DNA of 48,674 nt from an uncultured Porphyromonadaceae bacterium (GTDB lineage Bacteria; Bacteroidota; Bacteroidia; Bacteroidales; Muribaculaceae): positions 1 through 48,674 of the forward strand of contig CAMWUJ010000016.1 of NCBI GenBank assembly GCA_947177405.1. Reading direction: 5' to 3'. The notes below the pieces were generated by a model that searched no databases, was not told where the DNA came from, and saw only the letters and a program-made list of their open reading frames with translations. A program made the translations under genes and the position numbers. Each line of letters opens with the position of its first letter. The stretch's first letter is position 1. Of the stretch, positions 17,794 through 26,954 are shown in pieces.

Positions 17794-19014
17794 TTATAGT
17801 TTCATAAACATATTAATAAATTCATCTTTTTTAAGGTATCCCAATTCCCCATGCACAGCGTCAAACTCTGAATAGTGTTCCACTGAATCTGCCTTAATTC
17901 CTTTATGGTAAATAGCAAATGGAACGGGATGCGCAGTGTGGGTGCGTAGATTGCAAGGAGTGGGATGGTCGGGTAATACAGCAATAGCAACTTCCTCATC
18001 CCAACGATCGATAGCAGAAAGGATGGGCCCGACTACACGACTGTCAAGATTCTCGATAGTCTTCTTTTTTAATTTTACATCTCCCTCATGACCTGCCTCA
18101 TCGCTTGCCTCTATATGCAAGAATACGAAATCAGCATCACTTTTGAGAGCATTCAGGGCAGCCTTCACTTTCCCATCGTAGTTGGTATCGAAAAGACCTG
18201 TAGCGCCTTGAACATGAATCGGAACAAGTCCGGCATATACTCCTATACCATTTATAAGATCCACAGCAGAAATCACATAGCCTTTTTCTATTCCAAATTT
18301 TTCAGAAAGATACTGCATTTTAGGTTTATATCCGGCGCTCCATGGCCAGATGGAGTTTGCCGGGTCCTTCCCATCTTTCATTCTTTGGATATTTACGGGA
18401 TGAGACCTAAGAATCTTCTGCGATTCCCTTATAAGATGGTTTATGTAATCAGCAGTTTCCGCAGCTTCCGGAACATCCGGTTTTATCATATTCTCTTCGG
18501 CTATAGCCCCCGGTATATCATGGGGCGGGATACATGTGATTCTTTTATCACCATTCTTAATTTTTAAAAGATGCCGGTAACTTACACCTGTATGGAATGA
18601 AGACTTACCATCAGAGAATGATTCATTCAGAGTTTTTATCAGTTCGTCAGCTTCAGAGGTAGATATATGTCCGGCCGAATGATTTTTTATTCTGCCCGAT
18701 TCATCAATAGTTATAAGATTGCATCTCATCGCCATCTCATCATCAGCAATGTCAATACCCATACTTGCTGCCTCCAGGCTCCCTCTTCCTTCAAAAACGT
18801 TATCAAGATCATATCCCAAGAGGGAAAGATGAGCTATTTCACTACCAGGTGTATATCCATCAGGCACTGTATAAAGCATACCGCTTTTGCCTTCTTTAGC
18901 CAGACGGTCCATATTAGGAGTATGAGCGGCCTGAATAGGAGTGAGGCCTTCAAGTTCGGGACATGGAGTATCTGCCATGCCGTCGCCAAGTATAATAATT
19001 TTCTTCATAAGCAT
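17794..19014 (-). CDS. apgM: Cofactor-independent phosphoglycerate mutase-like protein; candidate homoserine kinase substitute
   Basis: A 406-residue member of the alkaline-phosphatase superfamily, ApgM/COG3635 type. Metal- and phosphate-binding motifs are kept: LGDGMADTP (Asp 11), TPGSEIAHLSLLGYD (Ser 58, the phosphoserine nucleophile position), HIEASDEAGHEGD and LPDHPTP. It lies between thrA and thrC with gaps of 13 and 6 bases, exactly where thrB would be. Comparative genomics has long proposed such proteins as analogues of homoserine kinase in Bacteroidota. That role is inferred here from position; mutase activity is the alternative. An in-frame ATG two codons later (19008) is an equally plausible start. 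Confidence 0.9.
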   Translation of the reverse strand: MLMKKIIILGDGMADTPCPELEGLTPIQAAHTPNMDRLAKEGKSGMLYTVPDGYTPGSEIAHLSLLGYDLDNVFEGRGSLEAASMGIDIADDEMAMRCNLITIDESGRIKNHSAGHISTSEADELIKTLNESFSDGKSSFHTGVSYRHLLKIKNGDKRITCIPPHDIPGAIAEENMIKPDVPEAAETADYINHLIRESQKILRSHPVNIQRMKDGKDPANSIWPWSAGYKPKMQYLSEKFGIEKGYVISAVDLINGIGVYAGLVPIHVQGATGLFDTNYDGKVKAALNALKSDADFVFLHIEASDEAGHEGDVKLKKKTIENLDSRVVGPILSAIDRWDEEVAIAVLPDHPTPCNLRTHTAHPVPFAIYHKGIKADSVEHYSEFDAVHGELGYLKKDEFINMFMKL

Positions 19015-19027
19015 CTACCCTAAAATT

Positions 19028-21466
19028 TTACCTGATATTTGCAATGCTGATTATATCGGCGAATACTCCTGCCGCAGTCACTTCAGCGCCCGCACCATAG
19101 CCTTTTATCACCATAGGAAACTCCATATATCGTTCTGTGGTGAGAAGAATCACATTATTACTACCTTCAAGAGAATAGAAAGGATGCTCAGGGCCGACCA
19201 GGCGCAAACCAACCTTAACCTTCCCTTTATCAAGAGCTGCTACGAATCGGAAGTGCGAATTATTTTTTTCTGCATCCGCACGTTTTCTTTCAAAATCCTC
19301 ATCTAACATCTTTACTTTCTCAATAAATTCCTCAGCTTCTCCATTAAACAGAGAATCCGGTACAAAAAGATTTTTCTCAACATCTTCCTGTTCCACCCGA
19401 TATCCGGCCTCGCGAGCTAAAATCACAAGTTTTCTAACTACATCTTTCCCCGATAGGTCGATTCTTGGATCCGGTTCGGTGAATCCGGCTTCCTTTGCAA
19501 GAGTAATTGCCTTGCTTAGCGGAACGTCTTCTGCAAGCACATTAAAAATATAATTAAGTGTGCCCGACACCACTGCTTCGATTTTAAGGATCTTATCTCC
19601 TGAATTAATCAATGAATTTATAGTATTGATTATTGGAAGTCCTGCTCCCACATTGGTCTCGAAAAGATACTTCACATCCTTTTTCCTTGCAGTTTTTTTG
19701 AGTAGAAGATAAGAATCATAGTCGGAGGAAGCTGCTATTTTGTTGGCTGCCACTACATTTACATTGTTAGCCAATAAATCTGCATATAGATCCGCTATCT
19801 CCTTTGAGGCGGTACAATCAACGAAGACGGAATTAAAAATATTCATATTCAAAATATTCTCCTTCAGTATCTCGGGATTGCTGTCGATTCCTTCCGTTTC
19901 AAGCAATTCACGGAAGCGAGTGATGTCAATTCCATCGCGTTTGAATACAGCTCTACGACTGGTGGAAATACCCACTACATTAAGTTTCAGATTCTTTTCC
20001 TTTAATAGCTTATCCTGTTGTTTTGCAATTTGTTTCAACAAAATACTTCCGACATTTCCAATACCGGCAAGAAATATATTAAGAACCTGACTTTCAGAAA
20101 GGAAGAAAGAATCATGAATCACATTTAAAGCTTTTCTCAGACTCCTCTTGTCGATAACGAAAGAAATATTAGTCTCTGAGGCTCCTTGGGCGCACGCAAT
20201 CACATTAATACCATTGCGTCCCATTGTATTGAAGAGTTTGCCTGCCAGGCCCGTAGTATGTTTCATATTCTCACCTACCACTGCAACAGTAGCAAGATTA
20301 TGTTCAGCCTTGATGTCGTTAAACATTCCTGACTCAAGTTCAGTGGCAAATTCCTCTTTAAGAGTTTCCACAGCCAATTCTGCATCTGCGTTTCTAACTG
20401 CTATGGTTGTATTATTCTCACTGGCAGCCTGACACACGAGGAAAACACTTACCCCCTTATTCTTCAGGGCATCGAAGATTCGTGAATTCACACCAATCAC
20501 ACCAACCATGCACAGACTTGTGATTGTTACCAGGCAAGTATCATTGATTGAAGAAATTCCTTTTATGGGTTTTTGACTTTTAACTGACTTATCATTGCTA
20601 ATGAGGGTTCCGGGGGCTTGTGGGTTAAAAGTATTCTTTACCAGAATGGGAATATTCTTGTGATATACAGGATATATTGTTGGTGGATAGATCACCTTTG
20701 CGCCGAAATTACATAACTCCATTGCCTCTGTAAAAGTGAGTGTATCGATTACATAGGCATTGTCGATTACTCTTGGGTCGGCAGTCATGAAACCATCTAC
20801 ATCCGTCCAGATTTCAAGTATCTCCGCATTCATAGCAGCAGCCATAATAGATGCTGTGTAATCCGATCCTCCTCTTCCGAGGTTCGTAATTTCTCCGTTG
20901 GAATCAGACGATATGAATCCTCCGATCACTGCTGTTTCCCACTCATCGGATGAGAAGGTTTTTTCTATTAGAGAATTTGTGAGCGTAGAATCCAGCACAT
21001 GACTTCCATAAGCATTTTTCTTTGTCCTTATGAAAGTTCTTGAGTCGAAATGGGTGGCTCCTTCTATGATGTTTGCCACGATGAAGCTTGAAAGGCGCTC
21101 ACCGTAACTTACGATGATGTTTAAAGCTCTCGGAGAAAGGTCGTGGAGTAATGTGACACCTTTGAATATATTTCCCAATTCTTCAAGCATCAATTTTACT
21201 ATAGACAATGTGGCTTGCCTCCTATTCTCCGATACTGCCTTTTCGATAATGTCAAGATGGCGCTTTACAATGACAGCGTATGAATCGAGATAGTCGATAT
21301 CTCCTTTCATGGCAAGGCGAGCAGTGGAAATAAGTAGATCAGTGATACCCCCTAATGCCGAGACCACTACAATTTTTTTTCCTTTGCTTTCGCGTACTAC
21401 TTCTTTAACATTAAGAATACTATCAACAGATCCAACCGAAGAGCCGCCAAATTTCAATACTTTCAT
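19028..21466 (-). CDS. thrA: Bifunctional aspartate kinase/homoserine dehydrogenase I
   Basis: An 812-residue fusion enzyme that catalyses the first and third steps of the aspartate pathway. The kinase domain (about 1-295) begins with KFGGSSVG (5-12). Two ACT regulatory segments follow (about 310-455), including VGVIGVNSRIFDALKNKGVS, which suggests feedback control, probably by threonine. The NAD(P)-binding homoserine dehydrogenase domain starts at about 465 (FLAGIGNVGSILL) and runs to the end with no break. It is the first gene of the thr operon. A 192-base gap containing the ilvC terminator separates it from ilvC, so it is probably transcribed separately. A small GACAG/CTGTC hairpin lies in the leader. 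Confidence 0.97.
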   Translation of the reverse strand: MKVLKFGGSSVGSVDSILNVKEVVRESKGKKIVVVSALGGITDLLISTARLAMKGDIDYLDSYAVIVKRHLDIIEKAVSENRRQATLSIVKLMLEELGNIFKGVTLLHDLSPRALNIIVSYGERLSSFIVANIIEGATHFDSRTFIRTKKNAYGSHVLDSTLTNSLIEKTFSSDEWETAVIGGFISSDSNGEITNLGRGGSDYTASIMAAAMNAEILEIWTDVDGFMTADPRVIDNAYVIDTLTFTEAMELCNFGAKVIYPPTIYPVYHKNIPILVKNTFNPQAPGTLISNDKSVKSQKPIKGISSINDTCLVTITSLCMVGVIGVNSRIFDALKNKGVSVFLVCQAASENNTTIAVRNADAELAVETLKEEFATELESGMFNDIKAEHNLATVAVVGENMKHTTGLAGKLFNTMGRNGINVIACAQGASETNISFVIDKRSLRKALNVIHDSFFLSESQVLNIFLAGIGNVGSILLKQIAKQQDKLLKEKNLKLNVVGISTSRRAVFKRDGIDITRFRELLETEGIDSNPEILKENILNMNIFNSVFVDCTASKEIADLYADLLANNVNVVAANKIAASSDYDSYLLLKKTARKKDVKYLFETNVGAGLPIINTINSLINSGDKILKIEAVVSGTLNYIFNVLAEDVPLSKAITLAKEAGFTEPDPRIDLSGKDVVRKLVILAREAGYRVEQEDVEKNLFVPDSLFNGEAEEFIEKVKMLDEDFERKRADAEKNNSHFRFVAALDKGKVKVGLRLVGPEHPFYSLEGSNNVILLTTERYMEFPMVIKGYGAGAEVTAAGVFADIISIANIR

Positions 21467-21569
21467 CAGAATATTAGTTTAGACAGTTTTACTGTCGTAA
21501 AAGGATACTACCCCCAATAATTATATAAATAATAAATATTTAATTTATGAGAAGATGAAAAATCTGAAT

Positions 21570-21601
21570 GGCTATGGCAAAACCAAAATTTTGCCATAGC
21601 C
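21570..21601 (-). terminator. Terminator after ilvC
   Basis: A perfect 13-bp stem (21570-21582 with 21589-21601) with loop CCAAAA. The minus strand continues with a moderately T-rich run. It separates the ilv operon from the thr operon. Confidence 0.75.
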
Positions 21602-21658
21602 CTTCAAATCAAATTATAAACTGAAGTGCCTCATGGTACAAAAAAGAGTTGCATTTCA

Positions 21659-22702
21659 TCAGTTATTTTCAGGACGGAGCTGACGCACCACGGCACCAAC
21701 TTGCCACATTTCACTCTCACGAAGATCTTTGAGTTCTTTCTCAAGACCTTCGCGATATCCGGGCTTGGAGTTGGAATCGATTGAATTCTGCGCTTCAACC
21801 CCTGTTGCTACACTGGTGTAGAGCTTTTCAACTACAGGCTTGATTGCATCATGGAATGGACCCATCCAGTCGAGGGCACCACGCTGGGCAGTAGTGGAGC
21901 AGTTGGCATACATCCAATCCATACCTTTGGCAGCGAATAGAGGCATTAGAGACTGGGTGAGCTCTTCCACAGTTTCGTTGAAAGCCTCAGATGGTGAATG
22001 TCCATTCTCACGAAGCACCTCATATTGCGCAAGCAGCAATCCCTGGATAGCACCCATCAGCGAACCGCGTTCACCTGTGAGATCGCTATAAGCCTCTCTC
22101 TTGAATGTGGTCTCAAAGATATAGCCGGATCCAATTCCAATTGCAAGTGCAAGAGTACGATCGAGAGCGTGACCTGTGTAATCTTGTTCAACCGCGTAGC
22201 TTGAATTTAGACCGCGACCCTCAAGGAACATTGTTCTCAAGGATGTTCCCGAACCCTTGGGCGCAACAAGAATTAAATCAACATCCTTCGGAGCCACTAC
22301 TCCTGTTCTCTCGGGCCATGCAATGGCAAATCCATGAGAGAAATAGAGAGCTTTGCCAGCAGTGAGGTGCTTTTTGATTGTGGGCCATACTGAAATCACA
22401 GCGGCATCGGATAGCAGGCACATGATGATAGAGGCCTTCTCACAGGCTTCTTCAATAGAGAAGAGTGTTTCACCTGGTACCCATCCGTCGGCAACAGCCT
22501 TCTCGAAAGTTTTACCCTCTCTTTGGCCTACTATGACATTGAATCCGTTATCTCTCAGATTCATTGCCTGACCGGGACCCTGCACACCGTATCCAATTAC
22601 AGCGATCGTTTCATCTTTAAGGATCTCACGAGCCTTTTCCACAGGGAATTCATCACGTGTAACAACTGTCTCTTCGATTTCACCAAATTTAAGTTTTGCC
22701 AT
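21659..22702 (-). CDS. ilvC: Ketol-acid reductoisomerase (NADP+)
   Basis: A 347-residue enzyme that isomerises and reduces acetolactate or acetohydroxybutyrate, the second step of valine and isoleucine synthesis. The Rossmann motif GYGVQGPG (37-44) and the catalytic region (ILVAPKGSG, then the C-terminal all-helical domain with DLTGERGSLMGAI) are intact. It is the last gene of the ilvDBNC cluster, 87 bases after ilvN. The cluster ends at the hairpin at 21570-21601. Confidence 0.97.
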   Translation of the reverse strand: MAKLKFGEIEETVVTRDEFPVEKAREILKDETIAVIGYGVQGPGQAMNLRDNGFNVIVGQREGKTFEKAVADGWVPGETLFSIEEACEKASIIMCLLSDAAVISVWPTIKKHLTAGKALYFSHGFAIAWPERTGVVAPKDVDLILVAPKGSGTSLRTMFLEGRGLNSSYAVEQDYTGHALDRTLALAIGIGSGYIFETTFKREAYSDLTGERGSLMGAIQGLLLAQYEVLRENGHSPSEAFNETVEELTQSLMPLFAAKGMDWMYANCSTTAQRGALDWMGPFHDAIKPVVEKLYTSVATGVEAQNSIDSNSKPGYREGLEKELKDLRESEMWQVGAVVRQLRPENN

Positions 22703-22789
22703 ATCTAAATATTTATTTTTCCTTATGCATCCTTTTTTGTAAAAAGAATTGAACCTAATTTACGATAAAAAGGAACGCAACGGGGATGA

Positions 22790-23068
22790 TTAATAATTGA
22801 CCTCTTCATTATAAAGATTAGGAAGGAGCGCGACCCTGAGAACATCAACTCTCTTCTCAATCTGTTTCATAATCTGATTCATTATTTCAGGAGCGCACCG
22901 GAATACCACCGTTATCTTATGTACACCGTCGGTAGAGCATGCTTTTGCCTCAAGATATTCAATATTGACACATCTCCGGCTGAATGTCATCGCAACCTGA
23001 TGGAGAACCCCGACATGGTTTTCTGAATAGACCTCAATAGTATATAACTGTGGTTGTATCATTATCAA
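22790..23068 (-). CDS. ilvN: Acetolactate synthase small subunit, single ACT domain only
   Basis: A 92-residue regulatory subunit of acetohydroxyacid synthase. One ACT domain is present (YTIEVYSENHVGVLHQVAMT, then VNIEYLEAKA and GVHKITVVF). The protein stops at ...NLYNEEVNY. Many bacterial IlvN/IlvH proteins, including those I recall from Bacteroides, are about 160-190 residues with a second C-terminal domain, which is absent here. The 87 bases to ilvC are too short to encode it in any frame. Single-ACT subunits such as E. coli IlvM do exist and work. The start overlaps the ilvB stop by 4 bases, so translation is coupled. Confidence 0.9.
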   Translation of the reverse strand: MIMIQPQLYTIEVYSENHVGVLHQVAMTFSRRCVNIEYLEAKACSTDGVHKITVVFRCAPEIMNQIMKQIEKRVDVLRVALLPNLYNEEVNY

Positions 23069-24789
23069 TTTTGATTTTTATAATATACATTTTCTTCCAA
23101 CAAAATATCATCCACACCCGCTCCCGGAGGAGTCATCGGGAATACCATATCAGTTGGCTCTATGTTGATATTAAGCAGATAAGCTCCATCTGTGTCAGCC
23201 ATACGCTGTATCGCCAGGTCAAGTTGATCGCGTGAAGACACATCTTCTGCAGGGATTCCGTATGCTTCAACAAGCATCTTGAAATCAGGATTCAGCATGG
23301 GAGTGGCGCAAAAACGTCCGCCAAAAAACAAATGTTGCCATTGTCGCACATTTCCAAGGAAATTATTGTTAAGCAATACAATCTTTACCCCCACATTATA
23401 TTCCATTATCATTCCTAATTCCTCGATAGTCATCTGCAATCCTCCATCACCGACAAAAAGAACCACTTCGCGATCCGGACATGCTATTTTAGCTCCTATG
23501 GATGCCGGGAGGCCGAATCCCATAGTGCCGAGCCCACCTGAAGTCACAATACTTTTCGGAGATTTGAATCTGAAGTATTTCACAGCAAACATCTGATTCT
23601 GACCCACATCGGTGACCAGTACCGCATTGTCATCAAAGGCCTCACTCACCTTGGAAATCACCTCTCCCATGAGCATCTTGCCATCCGGAGTATCAGGGTG
23701 AAGCTCACGCTGCATTACCTTCTCTTTTTCAATATTCTCATGTGGTGTGAAAGACTCAATCCATTCATCATGAACATTCGAATTGATAAAGGGCAACATT
23801 TTTTCAAGAGCTTTTCCCACGCATCCATGAATATGGACATCACTTTTTATACATTTATCAAATTCACTGGAATCGATATCTACATGTATTATCTTAGCTT
23901 GAGGAGCATATTTCTTCACATCTCCGGTGACACGGTCATCAAATCTCATTCCCAAAGCAATTATCACATCAGCCTTGTTGGTATTGATATTGGGACCGAT
24001 ATTACCATGCATTCCCAACATTCCTTTATTAAGAGGATGATCAGAGGGGATAGATGAAAGACCCAGCATAGTAGTGGCAACCGGAATTTTAGCTTTCTCA
24101 GCCAACTGAAGAAGAAGGTTTTCAGCTTTTGCAATAGCAATTCCATGGCCTGCCAGAATCATTGGTCGAGATGATTTATTGATCATCTCGGCAGCTTCAA
24201 GGATAATATCATCCTTTATATCAGGAGAAGGGTGGTAGCTTCTGATGTATTCACATGATTCCTGTTTATATTCCGCCAACCCCGTCTGCGCATCTTTAGT
24301 AAGATCAACTACCACAGGACCGGGTCTGCCAGAGTTGGCAATATAAAAAGCTTTGGCTATTGCAGCAGAAATATCTTCCGGTTTTCTCACCTGGACTGTC
24401 CATTTTGTGACAGGAAGAGTCACGCTTACAATATCTGATTCCTGAAAGGCATCTTTACCGAGGAAAGGAGTAGCCACCTGCCCGGTGATGGCAACAATGG
24501 GTGTGCTGTCGATAAGCGCATCATTAAGACCGGTAAGAAGATTCATGGCTCCTGGGCCGGATGTGGCGAACACCACGCCCGTCTGACCTGAGACTCTCGC
24601 AAATCCTTCAGCGGCATGAATGGCTCCCTGCTCATGTCGGGCAAGAAAATGATTTACAATATGTGTATAATCATAAAGACTATTATATACAGGCATGATA
24701 GTTCCACCAGGGTATCCAAAGATATTCTTCACTCCCTGATCGATCAAAGACTTAATTAAAATCTCAGCACCGGAAATTTTATTACTCAT
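23065..24789 (-). CDS. ilvB: Acetolactate synthase large subunit
   Basis: A 574-residue ThDP enzyme that condenses two pyruvates, or pyruvate with 2-oxobutyrate. The catalytic Glu 53 lies in HEQGAIHAAEG. The FAD/beta-domain region is present, and the ThDP/Mg motif starts with GDGG (447-450) and ends NN. All three domains are complete. The gene lies 13 bases after ilvD and overlaps ilvN by 4 bases, so the three are one operon. Confidence 0.97.
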   Translation of the reverse strand: MSNKISGAEILIKSLIDQGVKNIFGYPGGTIMPVYNSLYDYTHIVNHFLARHEQGAIHAAEGFARVSGQTGVVFATSGPGAMNLLTGLNDALIDSTPIVAITGQVATPFLGKDAFQESDIVSVTLPVTKWTVQVRKPEDISAAIAKAFYIANSGRPGPVVVDLTKDAQTGLAEYKQESCEYIRSYHPSPDIKDDIILEAAEMINKSSRPMILAGHGIAIAKAENLLLQLAEKAKIPVATTMLGLSSIPSDHPLNKGMLGMHGNIGPNINTNKADVIIALGMRFDDRVTGDVKKYAPQAKIIHVDIDSSEFDKCIKSDVHIHGCVGKALEKMLPFINSNVHDEWIESFTPHENIEKEKVMQRELHPDTPDGKMLMGEVISKVSEAFDDNAVLVTDVGQNQMFAVKYFRFKSPKSIVTSGGLGTMGFGLPASIGAKIACPDREVVLFVGDGGLQMTIEELGMIMEYNVGVKIVLLNNNFLGNVRQWQHLFFGGRFCATPMLNPDFKMLVEAYGIPAEDVSSRDQLDLAIQRMADTDGAYLLNINIEPTDMVFPMTPPGAGVDDILLEENVYYKNQN

Positions 24790-24802
24790 AAGAATAAAGG
24801 GA

Positions 24803-26632
24803 TTATATATCGGTTCTAACTCCTCCTTTGTCAGCGGAAGTAACTGAAGCAGCGTAGGCCTTTAAAGCGCGGCTCACATGCCTGTCTCTACCTCGGGGAG
24901 TGAAAGCTTCCTTTCCGAAAGCCAGTTCTTCCTCCCGACGCTTTTCAAGTTCTTCATCGGAAATTCTAACATTTATTGATCTCTGCGGGATATTTATATC
25001 AATAATATCTCCATCCTTTATCAAAGCAACATTTCCACCGGCAGCAGCTTCGGGAGAAATATGTCCAATCGAAAGTCCTGATGTGCCTCCCGAAAAACGG
25101 CCATCGGTGATAAGAGCACATTCTTTTCCGAGATGTTTACTTTTTATATAACTTGTAGGATAAAGCATCTCCTGCATTCCCGGTCCGCCTTTAGGCCCTT
25201 CATAAAGAATCACCACAACGTCACCGCTTTTCACTTTGTCGGAAAGAATGCCATGCACGGCCTCCTCCTGTGATTTAAATACTTTTGCCGGACCGGAAAA
25301 AACAAATATACTTTCATCTACCCCTGCAGTCTTTACTACACAGCCGTCTTGTGCAATATTTCCTTTCAATACAGCAATTCCACCATCTTTGACATAAGCA
25401 TGATCATAATCCCTCACGCATCCCTGACTACGATCTGCATCAAGGATCTCATAGGTCGAATCATTTGAAGCCATTTCTGTGGTCCTCACTCTACCGGGGG
25501 CTGAATGCCAAAGCTTGTCGGCTTCGTCAGAATAGTTGCAGCCATTAATAGCATATTTATCAATAGCTTCCTGCAATGTAAGGCCGTCAACTCTTTTCAC
25601 AGAAGTATCGAGCAAACCTTGATCGGAAAGTTCTTTCATTATTGAAAGGATACCTCCGGCACGATTCACATCCTCTATATGGTAGGAACTGTTAGGTGCA
25701 ACTTTACATAATACAGGGGTTTTACGCGATAGAGAATCAATATCATCCATTGTAAAATCCACCTTCGCCTCATTTGCCACGGCAAGAAGGTGAAGCACGG
25801 TGTTGGTGCTTCCACCCATTGCAATATCCAATGTCATGGCATTAATCATCGCGGAGCGTGAAGCTATGCTTCCGGGAAGAACGCTTTCATCTCCATCCAT
25901 ATAATATTTATAGGTATTATCAACAATAAGTCGGGCAGCTCTTTTGAACAGATCCAATCTATTGACATGAGTGGCAAGAATTGTGCCGTTACCCGGCAGG
26001 GCAAGTCCCAAGGCCTCGTTAAGAGAGTTCATAGAGTTTGCTGTAAACATTCCGGAGCAAGATCCACATGTGGGACATCCATTTTTTTCAAGTTGTTCCA
26101 CTTCCTTATCATCCTTAGATTCATCTGCAGAATCAATCATTATATCTATAAGATCCACCTTTTTGCCGGATACATCTCCCGCTTCCATGGGGCCTCCTGA
26201 AACGAACACGGTGGGTATATTGAGTCGCATGGCTGCCATCAACATTCCGGGAGTTACCTTGTCACAGTTGCTGATGCATATCATGGCATCGGCTTTATGT
26301 GCGTTCACCATATATTCCACAGAATCTGCAATTAGGTCACGGGAGGGGAGGGAATATAACATCCCATCATGACCCATAGCTATTCCATCGTCAATAGCTA
26401 TAGTATTGAATTCTGCTGCAAAACATCCGCATTTCTCGATTTCGGCCTTTACCTGCTGTCCTATTTCATGAAGATGTGTATGTCCGGGCACAAATTGAGT
26501 GAATGAATTCACAACAGCAATAATTGGCTTACCGATCTGATTTTCCTTCATTCCGTTGGCACGCCACAAAGCCCTTGCGCCGGCCATGCGCCTCCCAAAA
26601 GTGCTGTCGTAGCTTCTGAGTTTATTAACCAT
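24803..26632 (-). CDS. ilvD: Dihydroxy-acid dehydratase
   Basis: A 609-residue iron-sulfur enzyme that dehydrates dihydroxy acids to 2-oxo acids, the third step in valine and isoleucine synthesis. Cluster cysteines are visible at NCDKVTPGM (Cys 123) and in CPTCGSC (186-192). The motif [19 protein letters not shown] near the C-terminus is typical. The length fits the family. It is the first gene of the ilvDBNC cluster. The 322-base divergent gap upstream has no recognised leader peptide, but it does hold a GGTGGAA/TTCCACC dyad. Confidence 0.97.
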   Translation of the reverse strand: MVNKLRSYDSTFGRRMAGARALWRANGMKENQIGKPIIAVVNSFTQFVPGHTHLHEIGQQVKAEIEKCGCFAAEFNTIAIDDGIAMGHDGMLYSLPSRDLIADSVEYMVNAHKADAMICISNCDKVTPGMLMAAMRLNIPTVFVSGGPMEAGDVSGKKVDLIDIMIDSADESKDDKEVEQLEKNGCPTCGSCSGMFTANSMNSLNEALGLALPGNGTILATHVNRLDLFKRAARLIVDNTYKYYMDGDESVLPGSIASRSAMINAMTLDIAMGGSTNTVLHLLAVANEAKVDFTMDDIDSLSRKTPVLCKVAPNSSYHIEDVNRAGGILSIMKELSDQGLLDTSVKRVDGLTLQEAIDKYAINGCNYSDEADKLWHSAPGRVRTTEMASNDSTYEILDADRSQGCVRDYDHAYVKDGGIAVLKGNIAQDGCVVKTAGVDESIFVFSGPAKVFKSQEEAVHGILSDKVKSGDVVVILYEGPKGGPGMQEMLYPTSYIKSKHLGKECALITDGRFSGGTSGLSIGHISPEAAAGGNVALIKDGDIIDINIPQRSINVRISDEELEKRREEELAFGKEAFTPRGRDRHVSRALKAYAASVTSADKGGVRTDI

Positions 26633-26652
26633 AATCTTTCTACCTAAAGAAG

Positions 26653-26691
26653 GGTGGAATAATGCAAAGCAACTAATGAAATCTTTCCACC
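26653..26691. promoter_or_regulatory. Inverted repeat in the ilvD leader
   Basis: GGTGGAA (26653-26659) and TTCCACC (26685-26691) are separated by 25 bases, shortly upstream of the ilvD start. It could be an operator or an RNA stem. No function is known. The rest of the 26633-26954 gap is AT-rich and, apart from the peptidase promoter, I see nothing else in it. Confidence 0.35.
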
Positions 26692-26844
26692 GTTAAATTT
26701 GAGCTGGTAAAATTATGCAAAATTTTATAAAAAGCCAAATTTTCATGACATATATCTTAAAAATTATTATAAAATGTAGGCAAATACGGAAAATTTGAAA
26801 CTAATTACCAATCCGGATTCACTTATATTATATTCGAAACATGA

Positions 26845-26876
26845 TTTGATGTTATCCTATTTTTGTTGTATATTTG
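26845..26876 (+). promoter_or_regulatory. Bacteroidota-type promoter of the M3 peptidase gene
   Basis: -33 TTTG (26845-26848) and -7 TATATTTG (26869-26876) are separated by exactly 20 bases. The ATG is at 26955. Confidence 0.75.
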
Positions 26877-26954
26877 CAAATTAATAATGGAAGGTGAGAA
26901 ACTTCACAAGAATTTCTCTTTACGAACCATTCTATCATATCAAAATAAATATTT

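Noticed and set aside
18088..18567. 159-codon open frame antisense to apgM
   Set aside because: It is a shadow of a conserved gene with no supporting signal.
21467..21569. Threonine attenuator leader before thrA
   Set aside because: Only a weak GACAG/CTGTC hairpin is present, with no leader peptide of Thr or Ile codons and no alternative pairing.
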